The notes beneath the pieces were generated by a model, which had not been told where the DNA came from, searched no databases, and saw only the letters and a program-made list of their open reading frames with translations. Made by a program: the position numbers and the translations under genes. A DNA stretch of 64,000 bases from Terrabacter aerolatus (GTDB taxonomy: Bacteria > Actinomycetota > Actinomycetes > Actinomycetales > Dermatophilaceae), in NCBI RefSeq assembly GCF_007991735.1, contig NZ_BJYX01000017.1, forward strand, positions 1 to 64,000, written 5' to 3'. Of this stretch, positions 44,122-53,409 are shown in pieces (position 1 is the first letter of the stretch; each line of letters opens with the position of its first letter).

Positions 44122-44721
44122 ATGCGCAAGACACTCGACAAGCTGATCTCGTGGACCGGCCTCATCATGGCCGCGGTGCTCGTGGTCGCCGGCGGCCTGC
44201 TGATGTACGCGAGCAGCTTCGTCGCGAGCAACGTCCACGACCAGCTGAGCCAGCAGAACATCACGATGCCCGCCGCGGCCGCCCTCGAGACCCAGGCCCA
44301 GAAGGACGCCCTGCTCCAGTACGCCGGACAGCAGATGACGACCGGCGACCAGGCCAAGGCCTTCGCCGACAACTACATCCTCGTCCACATGAACGCGGCG
44401 TCGAACAACCGCACGTACGACCAGGTATCGGGTGAGTTCCTCACGATGTCGAAGAACCCGAACGCCGACCAGGCCAAGCTCGCCGAGCTGGGCCAGCTGC
44501 GCCAGACGCTCTTCATGGGCAACACCCTGCGGGGCCTGCTCCTCAACGCCTACGCCTTCGGCACCATGGGGACCATCGCCTTCTGGGCCGCCATCGCCTC
44601 CTTCGTGGGAGCCGCTCTCCTACTGGTCCTCGGACTGCTCGGCCTGCGCCACGCGAAGACCGCCGAGGACGAGGCGACCGTCCAGGCCGGCCACGCGAGG
44701 ACCATCCCGCAGACCGCCTGA
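44122..44721 (+). CDS. two-TM membrane protein, unknown function
   Basis: A 199-residue protein with an N-terminal membrane helix (LISWTGLIMAAVLVVAGGLLMYA), an extracytoplasmic Ala/Gln-rich region of about 115 residues and a second helix (FWAAIASFVGAALLLVLGLLGL). The outer region (QQNITMPAAAALETQAQKDALLQYAGQQMTTGDQAKAFADNYI) is helical. I do not recognise the family. GAAAGAAG precedes ATG 44122. An operator-like inverted repeat lies about 50 bp upstream, so it is probably regulated. A strong terminator follows. Confidence 0.75.
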   Translation: MRKTLDKLISWTGLIMAAVLVVAGGLLMYASSFVASNVHDQLSQQNITMPAAAALETQAQKDALLQYAGQQMTTGDQAKAFADNYILVHMNAASNNRTYDQVSGEFLTMSKNPNADQAKLAELGQLRQTLFMGNTLRGLLLNAYAFGTMGTIAFWAAIASFVGAALLLVLGLLGLRHAKTAEDEATVQAGHARTIPQTA

Positions 44722-44769
44722 CCACCGGTCCTCGGTCGGCACCCTCGCCACACGGCGCCACGACCGGAC

Positions 44770-44805
44770 GGAACGGCCCCGGGACCTCGGTCCCGGGGCC
44801 GTTCC
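44770..44805. terminator. bidirectional terminator of the nuo operon
   Basis: Seventeen-base perfect arms, GGAACGGCCCCGGGACC and its complement, separated by TC. It lies four bases beyond the nuoN stop (minus strand) and 48 bases after the convergent gene. Confidence 0.85.
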
Positions 44806-44808
44806 GCG

Positions 44809-46506
44809 TCAGCCGAGGAGACGGAGCAGCAGGTCGGGCTGGACGCTGACGACGACGAGCACGGCGGAGGCGAGGACGAGCCCGACCACCGCGACCGGGC
44901 GGGCTCTGGTCGCCGGGAGTGCCGCCGACTCGCCGCCCGACTCACCACCCGGCTGCGTCGGGGCGCCCTCCGGACCGACCCCCGGGCCGAGCTCCGGACC
45001 GACCCCCTGACCGACCTCTGCGACCTCGCGCTCGGTGATGACCGCACGCAACCAGCGGAGGTAGACGGCGACACCGATGACGGCGTTGACGGCCGCGACG
45101 ACCGCCAGCCACACCCAGCCCTCGGCGACGACCGGCCGCAGGGCGGTGACCTTGCCGACGAGGCCGATGACTCCGGGCGGCAGACCGGCGAGGGACGTCA
45201 GGGCCAGGACGAGCGCCCCGGCCCGCCACGGGCTGCGCTGCCAGAGGCCCTCGTAGTCGGCGATCGAGCGTCCCCTGCCGGGACGGTCGCGCAGCGTGAC
45301 CGCGACGACCGCGAAGGCCACGAGCGTCGCGACGACGTAGGTGAGCAGGTAGGTCGCACTGGCGCCGACGCCGAGCGCCGAGATGCTGACGAGCGGCAGG
45401 ACGACCCAGCCGGCCTGGGCCACCGTCGACCAGGCGAGCAGGCGCACGACGTCGTGCTGGCGCAGGGCCATGACGTTGCCGAGCGTCATGCTCAGCGCGG
45501 CCAGCACGGCGATCGCGAGCACGGCGGGCGTGCCGAGCACGGCCACGGCCCGCAGCACGACGAGCAGGGCCGCGAGGGCCGCCACCTTGGACACCGTCGC
45601 GAGGAACGTCGCGATGGGCACCGACGAGCCGGCGTATGCCGTGGGCGTCCACGCGTGGAACGGCACGAGCGAGAGCTTGAAGCCGACACCCGCGACGACG
45701 AGCACCGTCGCCAGCGCGACGACTCCCCCCGAGACGGACGGCTGCACGACGGCACCGGCCGCCTGGGTGACCGTCACCGACGCCGTGCCCGGCACGCCCG
45801 AGAACGCGCCTCCCGACGAGAGCGCCGCGTCCGGGGTGAGGAACGGGCTGCCGGTCCCGGCGAACCACAGGGCGACACCGAGCACGAGCAGCGCGAACGA
45901 GACGAGCGAGGTGACGAGCAGCTGGGTGGCCCCGGCGACGGCGGACCGGCGGCCCGACAGGGCGACGAGCGCGATGACGGGCAGCGTCGCGAGCTCGAGG
46001 GCGACGAGCCACGTGCCGACGTCCCGGCTCGCGGCGACGACCACGGTGCCGGAGAGCGCGGCGAGCAGCAGCACGGCCTCGACCGGTTCGCGGGTGCTGT
46101 CGTCGGGTCGCTGCCGACGGGTGCGCGGCCAGGCCAGGGCGATGCACACGATCGCCGAGACGGCCGCGGCGAGCTGGAGCGTGCCGGCGAGGGCGTCGGC
46201 CTGCCAGAGGCACACCTGCGGCAGCCCGTCGACCCCCGGCAGCGATCCCGTCGCACCCGTCGCACTCGCGGCACCGGCTGCCGGGTTGCGACCGGTCAGG
46301 CAGAAGGTCTCGCGCGTCGAGCCACCGCCGAGCGCGAGGCCCGGGACGGTCGCGGCGGCCGCGCCGAGGGCGGCGAGGGCGGCGATGGCGTAGGGCACGC
46401 GGCGCAGTCGCGGGTTGACGAGGTCGGCCACGAGCACGAGCACGAGTCCGGCGACGGGCACGAGCGCCGGGAGGAGCACGGCGTAGTCGATGGCGAGGCC
46501 CTTCAC
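44809..46506 (-). CDS. nuoN: NADH-quinone oxidoreductase subunit N homologue
   Basis: A 565-residue proton-pumping membrane subunit, last gene of the nuo operon. The antiporter-like core contains FKLSLVPFHAWTPTAYAGSSVPIATFLATVSKVAAL (Lys and Trp motifs of subunits L/M/N) and SLAGLPPGVIGLVGKV. Two low-complexity stretches are unusual: a Gly/Ala-rich loop near residues 60-95 and a Gly/Pro/Glu-rich loop near residue 500 (GQGVGPELGPGVGPEG). GTG 46506 overlaps the nuoM stop by four bases. A terminator follows. Confidence 0.93.
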   Translation of the reverse strand: MKGLAIDYAVLLPALVPVAGLVLVLVADLVNPRLRRVPYAIAALAALGAAAATVPGLALGGGSTRETFCLTGRNPAAGAASATGATGSLPGVDGLPQVCLWQADALAGTLQLAAAVSAIVCIALAWPRTRRQRPDDSTREPVEAVLLLAALSGTVVVAASRDVGTWLVALELATLPVIALVALSGRRSAVAGATQLLVTSLVSFALLVLGVALWFAGTGSPFLTPDAALSSGGAFSGVPGTASVTVTQAAGAVVQPSVSGGVVALATVLVVAGVGFKLSLVPFHAWTPTAYAGSSVPIATFLATVSKVAALAALLVVLRAVAVLGTPAVLAIAVLAALSMTLGNVMALRQHDVVRLLAWSTVAQAGWVVLPLVSISALGVGASATYLLTYVVATLVAFAVVAVTLRDRPGRGRSIADYEGLWQRSPWRAGALVLALTSLAGLPPGVIGLVGKVTALRPVVAEGWVWLAVVAAVNAVIGVAVYLRWLRAVITEREVAEVGQGVGPELGPGVGPEGAPTQPGGESGGESAALPATRARPVAVVGLVLASAVLVVVSVQPDLLLRLLG

Positions 46507-48008
46507 GGCGTGACCCCCAGGCCGGAGAGCAGTCCGGTGGTCGCGGTGTGCGACAGCCCCAGCAGCAGGTGCGGCAGCACCCCGAGCGCGACGATGACGA
46601 CGACGAGCGTCAGGACCACACCCCAGCGGGCTCCGTGGGCGTCGGCGACCGGCTCGGCCGCGACACCGTGCGCGGTGTCGCTGCCCTCACCGGCCCAGAC
46701 GATGCGGGCGACCCGCAGCGAGTAGGCGGCCGCGAGCGCGAGACCCACGGCACCGAGCACGACGCAGACCCGCAGGAGGGCGACGGGACGGTCGGGGGCG
46801 GGTGACCACGCGGCATACAACGCGAGGAACTCTCCCCAGAAGCTGACGAGACCCGGCAGGCCGAGGGCAGCCGCCAGCCCGACGACGAGGGCCAACCCGA
46901 AACGGGGCGCCTTGTCGCGCAGGGCGGCTCGCGCGACGTGGAGGTCGGTGGACCCCCACTGCTCCTTGAGGTCGCCGACGACGAAGAAGAGCAGTGCCGC
47001 CACGACGCCGTGCGCGATGTTGCCGTAGAGCGCCGCCTGCAGGCCGGTCTCGCTCCCGGAGGCGATGGCGAGGGCGACGAAGCCCATGTGCGCGACCGAG
47101 CTGTAGGCGATGAGGCGTTTGAGGTCGCGCTCGACGAGGCAGGCCAGGCCTCCCCAGAGGATCCCGGCGACGCCGAGCAGGGCGAGGACCGGGCTGAGCT
47201 GCGCGACCCCGTACGGCACGGTGGCGACGGCGAGCCGGACGATGCCGTAGGTGCCCATCTTGAGCAGCACCGCGGCGAGCAGCACCGAGCCGGCGGTGGG
47301 CGCGATGGTGTGCGCCGAGGGCAGCCACGTGTGCAGCGGCCACAGCGGCACCTTGATCCCGAGCCCGACGAGCAGCAGGGCCGCGATGGAGACCTGCAAC
47401 GAGTGGGACAGCCCCGCTCCGTGGCGCGCGGCCAGGACCGTGAGGTCGCTCGTGCCCTGGTGGAGCACGAGGAAGAGGATCCCGACGAGCATGAGCGTCG
47501 AGCCGAGCACCGTGAAGAGCACGAAGCGTCCGGCGGCGTCGGCGCGCGTCTCGTCGGGCACGTGGTCGTCGCCGAAGCGCCGCACGAGCACCCACATCGG
47601 CACGAGCACCACCTCGAAGGCGATGAAGAAGAGGATGGCGTCGCGGGCCATGAAGGTCGCGAGCGCCCCGGTCTCGACGAGCAGGATGCAGCCGAGGAAG
47701 GTCGATCCCGTGCCGCCCCGCGGGATCGGGCCGGAGAGGGCGTGGGCGACGACCGCGACGGTGAGCAGCGCCGTGAGCAGCACGAGCGCGGCCGAGATGC
47801 CGTCGACCCCGAAGTGCCATCGGACGCCGAGCGAGCGGATCCAGGGCACGTCGACCTCGTGGCGTCCCCACACGACGACGACCGCGAGCAGCGCTGTGAC
47901 GACGGTGGATCCGAGCGCGATGACCCGCTCGACCCGGGACTCGCCGGGGATGGCGATGCAGGCGATGGCGCCGAGGAGCGGCAGCAGGAGCATGAGGGTC
48001 AGCGCCAT
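46503..48008 (-). CDS. nuoM: NADH-quinone oxidoreductase subunit M homologue
   Basis: A 501-residue antiporter-like membrane subunit. Conserved features include FFIAFEVVLVPMWVLVRRFGD (the coupling Glu of TM5), GLGIKVPLWPLHTWLPSAHTIAPTAGSVLLAAVLLKMGTYGIVR and LIAYSSVAHMGFV. It translocates protons during quinone reduction. ATG 48008 overlaps the nuoL stop by ten bases. Longer forms in this frame reach far into nuoL and are rejected. Confidence 0.95.
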   Translation of the reverse strand: MALTLMLLLPLLGAIACIAIPGESRVERVIALGSTVVTALLAVVVVWGRHEVDVPWIRSLGVRWHFGVDGISAALVLLTALLTVAVVAHALSGPIPRGGTGSTFLGCILLVETGALATFMARDAILFFIAFEVVLVPMWVLVRRFGDDHVPDETRADAAGRFVLFTVLGSTLMLVGILFLVLHQGTSDLTVLAARHGAGLSHSLQVSIAALLLVGLGIKVPLWPLHTWLPSAHTIAPTAGSVLLAAVLLKMGTYGIVRLAVATVPYGVAQLSPVLALLGVAGILWGGLACLVERDLKRLIAYSSVAHMGFVALAIASGSETGLQAALYGNIAHGVVAALLFFVVGDLKEQWGSTDLHVARAALRDKAPRFGLALVVGLAAALGLPGLVSFWGEFLALYAAWSPAPDRPVALLRVCVVLGAVGLALAAAYSLRVARIVWAGEGSDTAHGVAAEPVADAHGARWGVVLTLVVVIVALGVLPHLLLGLSHTATTGLLSGLGVTP

Positions 48009-49912
48009 GCGGTCACCCCCAGGACCGCGACGAGCACGACACCGACGAGCAGGCTGAGCAGCGACAGGGAGGGCACACCGCGGTGGCCGCGCTCCCCCGC
48101 GCGCCCGGCCGCCCGGGCCACGACGGCGGTCGCACGCGGGTAGGCGTCGACGACGTCCCTGTCGAGGGCGACGACCACCCGGGCGAGCGCCGTGACCGCC
48201 CGCCCGACGCCGACGTATGCCGTGTCGACTCCGAAGCCGCGCACGGCCGGCTCCCTGAGCCGGTCGGGCACGAGGTCGGCCACGTCGACCCGGCCGCGGT
48301 CGCTGAGGAACCACACGGCATACGCCCCGCCGGCGACGAGCAGGAGGGACAGCAGGGCGCTGAGGACGCCGACGTGGACCCCGCCGCTCAGGCTCGTGAG
48401 GAAGAGCGTGCCGACGACGGTGAGGGCCGCGAGGACCGACACGACGAGGGCCGCGGGCAGGGTGATGGCGGCGTGACCGTGGGCGTGGACGCGCTCGACC
48501 TCGGCGTCGTCGGCGCTGTCGGCGGTCGTGACGACGGCGACCTCCTCGGCGGCGACGAGCGCCGGCTCGGAGTCCGGCAGCGCTGACGTCGCGGCCACCG
48601 GGGTGTCGAGGAGCAGCCAGGCGCGGGCGCAGTAGGCCGCGGTCAGCACGACGGTGACGAAGAGCGCCACGACGACGAGCCACGCGCGGAACCCGCCACC
48701 ACCGGTCGCGCCCTCGAGCGCGGCGTCGATGACGGTGTCCTTGCTGAAGAAGCCGACGAGCGGTGGCACCCCGGCGAGCGCGGCGAGCCCGATGCCCATC
48801 GACCAGCGCAGCGCGCCGGTCGGGCGGAGCCGGCCGCGCACGGCCGCGATCGCCGTCCCGCCGGCGAGCACCGAGAGCCAGCCGGCGCCGAGGAAGAGCA
48901 GGGCCTTGAAGAACGCGTGCCCGAGCAGGTGCGAGATCCCGGCGCCCGGCCCGAGCTCGGCCGGGGCCGCCGCGAGGGCCGAGAGCATGATCGCGATCTG
49001 GCTCAGCGTCGAGTAGGCGAGCATCCGCTTGAGGTCGGTCTGGGCCAGGGCGAGCAGGGCGGCGTAGACCATCGTCACGGCCGCCAGCACGGCGAGGAGG
49101 GTCCGGGCGGCGTCGTCCTCGGCGTAGAGGGCGAAGAGCCGCGCGACGACGTAGGTGCCGGCGGCCACCATGGTCGCCGCGTGGATGAGGGCCGAGGCCG
49201 GGGTGGGACCCTCCATCGCGTCGGGGAGCCAGTCGTGGAACGGCACGAGACCCGACTTGCCGGCGACGCCGACGACGACACCGACGAGGCCCACGGTCAG
49301 GAGCGTGCTGCTCCCGGTGGCCGTCAGGACCGCCATGAGGTCGGTGGACCGGGCACGCACCGAGAGCGCGACGATGCCCACGACCATGCCGATGTCGGCG
49401 ACGCGGGTCACGAGGAACGCCTTGTAGGCGGCGCGCCGCGCTGCGTGGCGCTCGCTGTCGTGGCCGATGAGCAGCCACGAGCACCAGCCCATGATCTCCC
49501 AGCCGACGAGCACGGGCACGAGGTCGCCGGCCTGGACGAGCAGCAGCATGCCCGCGGCGAAGAGCGAGACCGTGGCGGCGAACTGTCCGTAGCGGGCGTC
49601 GTCCCGGAGGTACCACGCGGTGAAGACCTGGATGCCGAGCACGACGAGGGCCACGACGAACGACACGAGGCCCGAGACCCGGTCGGACAGCAGGTGCAAC
49701 GGCACCGAGAGGTCGCCGAGCGGGAGGGCGCCGATCGTGTCGATGTCGGCCGAGCGCGACGGGGCGACCCACTGGATGAGAGCGAGCACCGCGACGTAGG
49801 ACGAGACGGAGATCGCCACCCCGGCCGCGAGCAGTCGCTGGCGTCGGCAGAGCAGCCCGACGAGCGCCGCGAGCGCCGGGAGCACGACGATCATCCGCAC
49901 GATCCAGCTCAC
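47999..49912 (-). CDS. nuoL: NADH-quinone oxidoreductase subunit L homologue
   Basis: A 637-residue antiporter-like membrane subunit with the lateral helix near the C-terminus. Family motifs: LVGWEIMGWCSWLLIG, GKSGLVPFHDWLPDAMEGPTPASALIHAATMVAAGTYVVARL and KALLFLGAGWL. An insert at about 440-475 (DSEPALVAAEEVAVVTTADSADDAEVERVHAH) is acidic and unusual. GTG 49912 overlaps the nuoK stop by four bases. Confidence 0.95.
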   Translation of the reverse strand: MSWIVRMIVVLPALAALVGLLCRRQRLLAAGVAISVSSYVAVLALIQWVAPSRSADIDTIGALPLGDLSVPLHLLSDRVSGLVSFVVALVVLGIQVFTAWYLRDDARYGQFAATVSLFAAGMLLLVQAGDLVPVLVGWEIMGWCSWLLIGHDSERHAARRAAYKAFLVTRVADIGMVVGIVALSVRARSTDLMAVLTATGSSTLLTVGLVGVVVGVAGKSGLVPFHDWLPDAMEGPTPASALIHAATMVAAGTYVVARLFALYAEDDAARTLLAVLAAVTMVYAALLALAQTDLKRMLAYSTLSQIAIMLSALAAAPAELGPGAGISHLLGHAFFKALLFLGAGWLSVLAGGTAIAAVRGRLRPTGALRWSMGIGLAALAGVPPLVGFFSKDTVIDAALEGATGGGGFRAWLVVVALFVTVVLTAAYCARAWLLLDTPVAATSALPDSEPALVAAEEVAVVTTADSADDAEVERVHAHGHAAITLPAALVVSVLAALTVVGTLFLTSLSGGVHVGVLSALLSLLLVAGGAYAVWFLSDRGRVDVADLVPDRLREPAVRGFGVDTAYVGVGRAVTALARVVVALDRDVVDAYPRATAVVARAAGRAGERGHRGVPSLSLLSLLVGVVLVAVLGVTAWR

Positions 49913-50241
49913 GAGACACCCTCGTCGGCCGGGTCGTCCGTGAGGTCAGGGACGGCGGTGAGGTCGATGTGCCCGGCCTTGCGGAACATGACGAGGATGA
50001 TGGCGAGGGCCACGGTGATCTCCGCCGCGGCGATGGTGATGACGAAGAGCGTCAGGACCGGTCCGGCCGAGAGCTGGGTGCCGGGGCGTGAGCCGGCCGT
50101 GACGAGCAGCAGGTTCGCGGCGTTGAGGACGAGCTCGACCCCGATGAGCACGAGCACGGCGTTGCGGCGCGCGAGGACGCCGTAGACCCCGATGCCGGCG
50201 AGCAGGGCGGCCAGCGCCGCCGGGAGCGAGAGGTGGATCAT
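49909..50241 (-). CDS. nuoK: NADH-quinone oxidoreductase subunit K homologue
   Basis: A 110-residue three-helix membrane subunit. It has the essential Glu residues in VLIGVELVLNAANLLLV and ITIAAAEITVALAIILVMFRK. ATG 50241 overlaps the nuoJ stop (ATGA). The C-terminal tail is a little longer than usual and acidic. Confidence 0.95.
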   Translation of the reverse strand: MIHLSLPAALAALLAGIGVYGVLARRNAVLVLIGVELVLNAANLLLVTAGSRPGTQLSAGPVLTLFVITIAAAEITVALAIILVMFRKAGHIDLTAVPDLTDDPADEGVS

Positions 50242-50801
50242 CCGCGGTCCCCGGTGGCGGCTGCGGCGGGGACGGGCGCACGCTCGTCGGCGTCGCGGCG
50301 CAGCACGAGGCGCGACACCGCGAAGGCGCCGATGAGCGCCACGAGGAGCAGCACGGAGAGCAGCTCGAAGGGCCAGACCCAGGTGCCGAAGATCGCCTGG
50401 GCCACCTGGGGCGTGGTCGTCGTCGGGGTATCGAGGTCGACCGAGACACCGGAGAAGAGCGGCAGGAGCAGCGAGGCGAGGAGCGCGGTCGTCGCGCCGC
50501 CGAGCACGGCACCGGCCACCCGCTGCCACCACGGGGTGTCGATCTCGGCGTGCGGGCCGATCGGGGCCCGCGTCAGCATCAGCGCGAAGAGGACGAGCAC
50601 GACGATGGCGCCGACGTAGACGAGCAGCTGGACGAGACCGACGAGCTCCTGCCCGAGCACGAGGTAGGCGCCCGCGAGCGAGCCGAGCGAGACGAGCAGC
50701 CAGAGGGCCGCGTGCACGACGTGCTTCGTCGTCACCGACAGCAGGGCCGAGAGGGCGGTCACGACGCCGACGGCGGCGAAGACGATGTCGCGGGTGGTCA
50801 C
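50238..50801 (-). CDS. nuoJ: NADH-quinone oxidoreductase subunit J homologue
   Basis: A 187-residue five-helix membrane subunit. The TM3 segment [24 protein letters not shown] is the conserved pi-bulge helix important for proton coupling. GTG 50801 overlaps the nuoI stop by four bases. Confidence 0.93.
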   Translation of the reverse strand: MTTRDIVFAAVGVVTALSALLSVTTKHVVHAALWLLVSLGSLAGAYLVLGQELVGLVQLLVYVGAIVVLVLFALMLTRAPIGPHAEIDTPWWQRVAGAVLGGATTALLASLLLPLFSGVSVDLDTPTTTTPQVAQAIFGTWVWPFELLSVLLLVALIGAFAVSRLVLRRDADERAPVPAAAATGDRG

Positions 50802-51667
50802 TCGCGATCCTCCTCGTCGGTCGACACCGTCGGCAGCACCTGCGTCGAGTCTCCTTGGGCTGCAGCCTGTTCCGCTACCTGCTCGGCCTCGGCGCCGTCG
50901 GCCGGCGGCGGGGCGGACGTCGGGTCGACCACGGGCAGGGCCGCCGTGCGCTCCACCGCGGGCATGACGCGCGTCTGCTCGGCGGCGGGCGTCTCGGGGC
51001 GCGCCGGAGCCGCCGAGGTGGCAGCCGGGATCGCAGCCGGGGTGGCAGCCGCGGTGGCAGCCGCGGTGGTCGGGTCGGCGGGCGGGGTGGCCTCCTTGCG
51101 CACCCGTGCCGGGCGCGCCGCAGCGCCCGGCCCACGCGCGCCTCCGGGCGCCGTCGCGCCGCGCGGAGGCTTGGCGGCGGCGACGACCTCGGCGGGATCG
51201 GCGCTGCCGGGGTCGAGGGCAGGCGGCGCCGGGACGGTCGCCATCCACGCCCCGAGCCGGTCCTTCTCGTGGAGCAGGTCGCGGATGTCGGTCTCGGCGT
51301 ACTCGAACTCGGGGCTCCAGTGCAGGGCGTCGAACGGGCACACCTCGATGCAGATGCCGCAGTACATGCAGAGCGAGAAGTCGATGGCGAACCGGTCGAG
51401 GACGTTGCGCTGGCGGGCGCGCCCGCCCGGCGTCGTCGGCGGCAGCTCCTCCTTGTGCGAGTCGATGTAGATGCACCAGTCGGGGCACTCCCGCGCGCAG
51501 AGCATGCACGAGGTGCAGTTCTCCTCGGTGAGCGCGATGACGCCGCGCGACCGCGGCGGCAGGGCCGGCGAGACGTCGGGGTACTCGGCCGTGTGCGTGT
51601 GCCGCGTCAGCGACCTCGCCGTCGTCGCGAGCCCCTTGACGAGCCCGGGGAGTATGCCGTCACCCAC
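50798..51667 (-). CDS. nuoI: NADH-quinone oxidoreductase subunit I homologue with long C-terminal tail
   Basis: A 289-residue iron-sulfur subunit. Two complete 4Fe-4S motifs carry clusters N6a and N6b: Cys51-54-57-61 ([12 protein letters not shown]) and Cys100-103-106-110 ([12 protein letters not shown]). The normal subunit would end near residue 160. A further ~130 residues of Ala/Pro/Thr-rich sequence follow, containing 12-bp tandem repeats in the DNA at 51018-51065. GTG 51667 is the start. Unlike its neighbours it does not overlap the upstream gene: 249 bp of repeats separate it from nuoH. Confidence 0.94.
   Translation of the reverse strand: MGDGILPGLVKGLATTARSLTRHTHTAEYPDVSPALPPRSRGVIALTEENCTSCMLCARECPDWCIYIDSHKEELPPTTPGGRARQRNVLDRFAIDFSLCMYCGICIEVCPFDALHWSPEFEYAETDIRDLLHEKDRLGAWMATVPAPPALDPGSADPAEVVAAAKPPRGATAPGGARGPGAAARPARVRKEATPPADPTTAAATAAATPAAIPAATSAAPARPETPAAEQTRVMPAVERTAALPVVDPTSAPPPADGAEAEQVAEQAAAQGDSTQVLPTVSTDEEDRE
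51018..51065. repeat. 12-bp tandem repeat inside nuoI
   Basis: Four units: GTGGCAGCCGGG, ATCGCAGCCGGG, then GTGGCAGCCGCG twice. They encode part of the Ala/Thr/Pro-rich tail of NuoI. Confidence 0.75.
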
Positions 51668-51719
51668 GTCCGCTCACCCCTTCCTCTCCCTGCTCCCGGC
51701 CCACGAGACAGCCCCCGTC

Positions 51720-51916
51720 ACCCTCAACCGTCGAAAGGCCACGGATGGCCCACCCCGCCCCGTCGACGGGCCACGTCGTGCCACCTCCCGCGAGTCGAGC
51801 GACATCGGTTCGACGGCCGCACCTGGCCTCTCGACGTGCGCAGAGCGGCAAGGCCCGGCCTCTCGGCGGTGGGAGGAGGGCCGAACGTGGCCTCCCGACG
51901 GTGCACGTGGGGATGG
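51720..51916. repeat. imperfect ~32-bp direct repeats between nuoI and nuoH
   Basis: The clearest units are 51827-51858 and 51859-51890, both 32 bp and beginning CCTCTCG(A/G)CG. A partial third, CCTCCCGACGG, starts at 51891. Upstream, looser units share TCGACGGGCCACGT-like cores (near 51775 and 51810). No convincing gene is present. It is the only non-overlapping junction in the nuo operon, so it looks like an insertion or a repeat expansion. Confidence 0.55.
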
Positions 51917-52885
51917 TCACGAGGTCATCACCACACCGACGGCGGTGATCGCCAGCTGGAGGAGGGCGATCGGTACGAGCCACACCCACGCGAGCCGCTG
52001 GAGCTGGTCCTCGCGCATGCGCGGCCACGAGACGCGCAGCCAGATGACGACGACCGCGACGAGGAAGCCCTTGAGGACCGTCCACAGCCAGCCGAGCCAG
52101 TGCTCGAACGGGCCAGCCCAGCCGCCGAGGTAGAGCACCGCGAAGAGCAGGGACATCACGACGATGCCGGCGTACTCGGCGAGCAGGAAGAAGGCGAAGC
52201 GCAGCCCGGTGTACTCCGTGAAGGCACCGAAGACGATCTCGGAGTCGGCGAGCGGCATGTCGAACGGCGGCCGCTGGAGCTCGGCGAGGGCCGCGACGAG
52301 GAAGACGACGGCTCCCGGGAGCTGCCAGAGCAGCCACCACGGGTGCCAGGCAGCGGCGATGCCGGTGAGCGACAGCGTGCCGGCCGCCAGGGCCACCGAG
52401 GCGACGGCGAGCACCATCGGCAGCTCGTAGGAGACGAGCTGGGCGGCCGCGCGCATCGCCCCGAGCAGGGAGTACTTGTTGGCCGAGGCCCAGCCGGCCA
52501 TGAGGGTGCCGATGATGCCGACGCCGATGACGGCGAGCACGAGCAGGACGCTCGCGTCGACGTCGGCGCCGACGACCGTGGGCGAGAGCGGGATGACGGC
52601 GAGCGCCACGAGGTAGGGGATGAGAGCCACGAACGGCGCCAGCCGGAAGACCCACCGGTCGGCCCGCGCGGGGGTGATGTCCTCCTTCTGGACGAACTTC
52701 ACCCCGTCCGCGACGAGCTGGGCCCACCCGTGGAAGCCACCGGCATACATCGGCCCCAGCCGACCCTGCATGTGGGCCATCACCTTGTGCTCGGTCTGAC
52801 CGACGAGCAGCGGCAGCACGAGGAAGGCGACGAGCACGGCGGCCGCGCGCAGCACGACCTCGAGCCACGGCGCGAGGTCGCTCAT
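51917..52885 (-). CDS. nuoH: NADH-quinone oxidoreductase subunit H homologue
   Basis: A 322-residue membrane subunit linking the quinone site to the proton-pumping arm. Motifs: EHKVMAHMQGRLGPMYAGGFHGWAQLVADGVKFVQKEDITP, KYSLLGAMRAAAQLVSYELPMVL and AELQRPPFDMPLADSEIVFGAFTEYTGLRF. The last contains the conserved acidic loop lining the quinone channel. ATG 52885 overlaps the nuoC stop (ATGA). In complete operons nuoD, E, F and G lie between nuoC and nuoH; here nothing does. Confidence 0.95.
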   Translation of the reverse strand: MSDLAPWLEVVLRAAAVLVAFLVLPLLVGQTEHKVMAHMQGRLGPMYAGGFHGWAQLVADGVKFVQKEDITPARADRWVFRLAPFVALIPYLVALAVIPLSPTVVGADVDASVLLVLAVIGVGIIGTLMAGWASANKYSLLGAMRAAAQLVSYELPMVLAVASVALAAGTLSLTGIAAAWHPWWLLWQLPGAVVFLVAALAELQRPPFDMPLADSEIVFGAFTEYTGLRFAFFLLAEYAGIVVMSLLFAVLYLGGWAGPFEHWLGWLWTVLKGFLVAVVVIWLRVSWPRMREDQLQRLAWVWLVPIALLQLAITAVGVVMTS

Positions 52886-53409
52886 CGCGGACCCCACTCG
52901 GGACCGGGCACGCCCGGCGCCTGCACGCGGCGGCGGCCAGGTGCGCGGGCCGAGTCGTGGCCCTCCCCCGGCTCCTTGGCCCCGGGCCACGCCTTGGACG
53001 CCCGCGCCGCGAGCACGAACGACTTGCGCAGCGGCGTCCCCTCGAAGCCATCGGGCAGCAGGAGCGGACGCAGGCCGAGCCCGCTGCCGTCGTCGAAGCC
53101 CTCGAAGTCGATGCCGAACATCTCGTGGGTCTCGCGCTCGTGCCAGGCAGCACCACGGAAGATCCCCGTCAGCGACGGCACCGGCGCCCCCTCGGGGGCC
53201 CGCGTGCGCAGGAGCACCGACCGGAGCCTGCCGGGCTCGCTCGTGTCGAGCAGGTGGCACACGACGTCGAAGCCGGCGTCGCCGGCGTCACGGTCGGTCT
53301 CGTCGACCGCCGTCAGCCAGTCGAAGTACGCGTAGCCCTCCTCACGCAGGGAGAGCACCGAGGTCGACCACTCGCCGAAGGGGACGTCGCGCACGTCGGT
53401 GACCTTCAC
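52882..53409 (-). CDS. nuoC: NADH-quinone oxidoreductase subunit C homologue
   Basis: A 175-residue 30-kDa-type subunit of the peripheral arm. The signature is [19 protein letters not shown], followed by [24 protein letters not shown]. It is not fused to NuoD, and no nuoD follows. The C-terminal 35 residues ([20 protein letters not shown] and beyond) are an extension. GTG 53409 overlaps the nuoB stop by four bases. Confidence 0.92.
   Translation of the reverse strand: MKVTDVRDVPFGEWSTSVLSLREEGYAYFDWLTAVDETDRDAGDAGFDVVCHLLDTSEPGRLRSVLLRTRAPEGAPVPSLTGIFRGAAWHERETHEMFGIDFEGFDDGSGLGLRPLLLPDGFEGTPLRKSFVLAARASKAWPGAKEPGEGHDSARAPGRRRVQAPGVPGPEWGPR

Noticed and set aside
48009-49919. N-terminal extension of nuoM through nuoL in the same frame
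   Set aside because: The extension is Arg/Pro-rich and antiparallel to no family; NuoM starts naturally at ATG 48008 and nuoL is intact in its own frame.
51724-51906. 60-codon frame inside the nuoH-nuoI gap
   Set aside because: It merely translates the 32-bp repeats and has no ribosome binding site; treated as repeat DNA.
52882-52885. Hidden or frameshifted nuoD between nuoC and nuoH
   Set aside because: The two genes overlap by four bases, and no NuoD-type motif was seen in any frame of the window.
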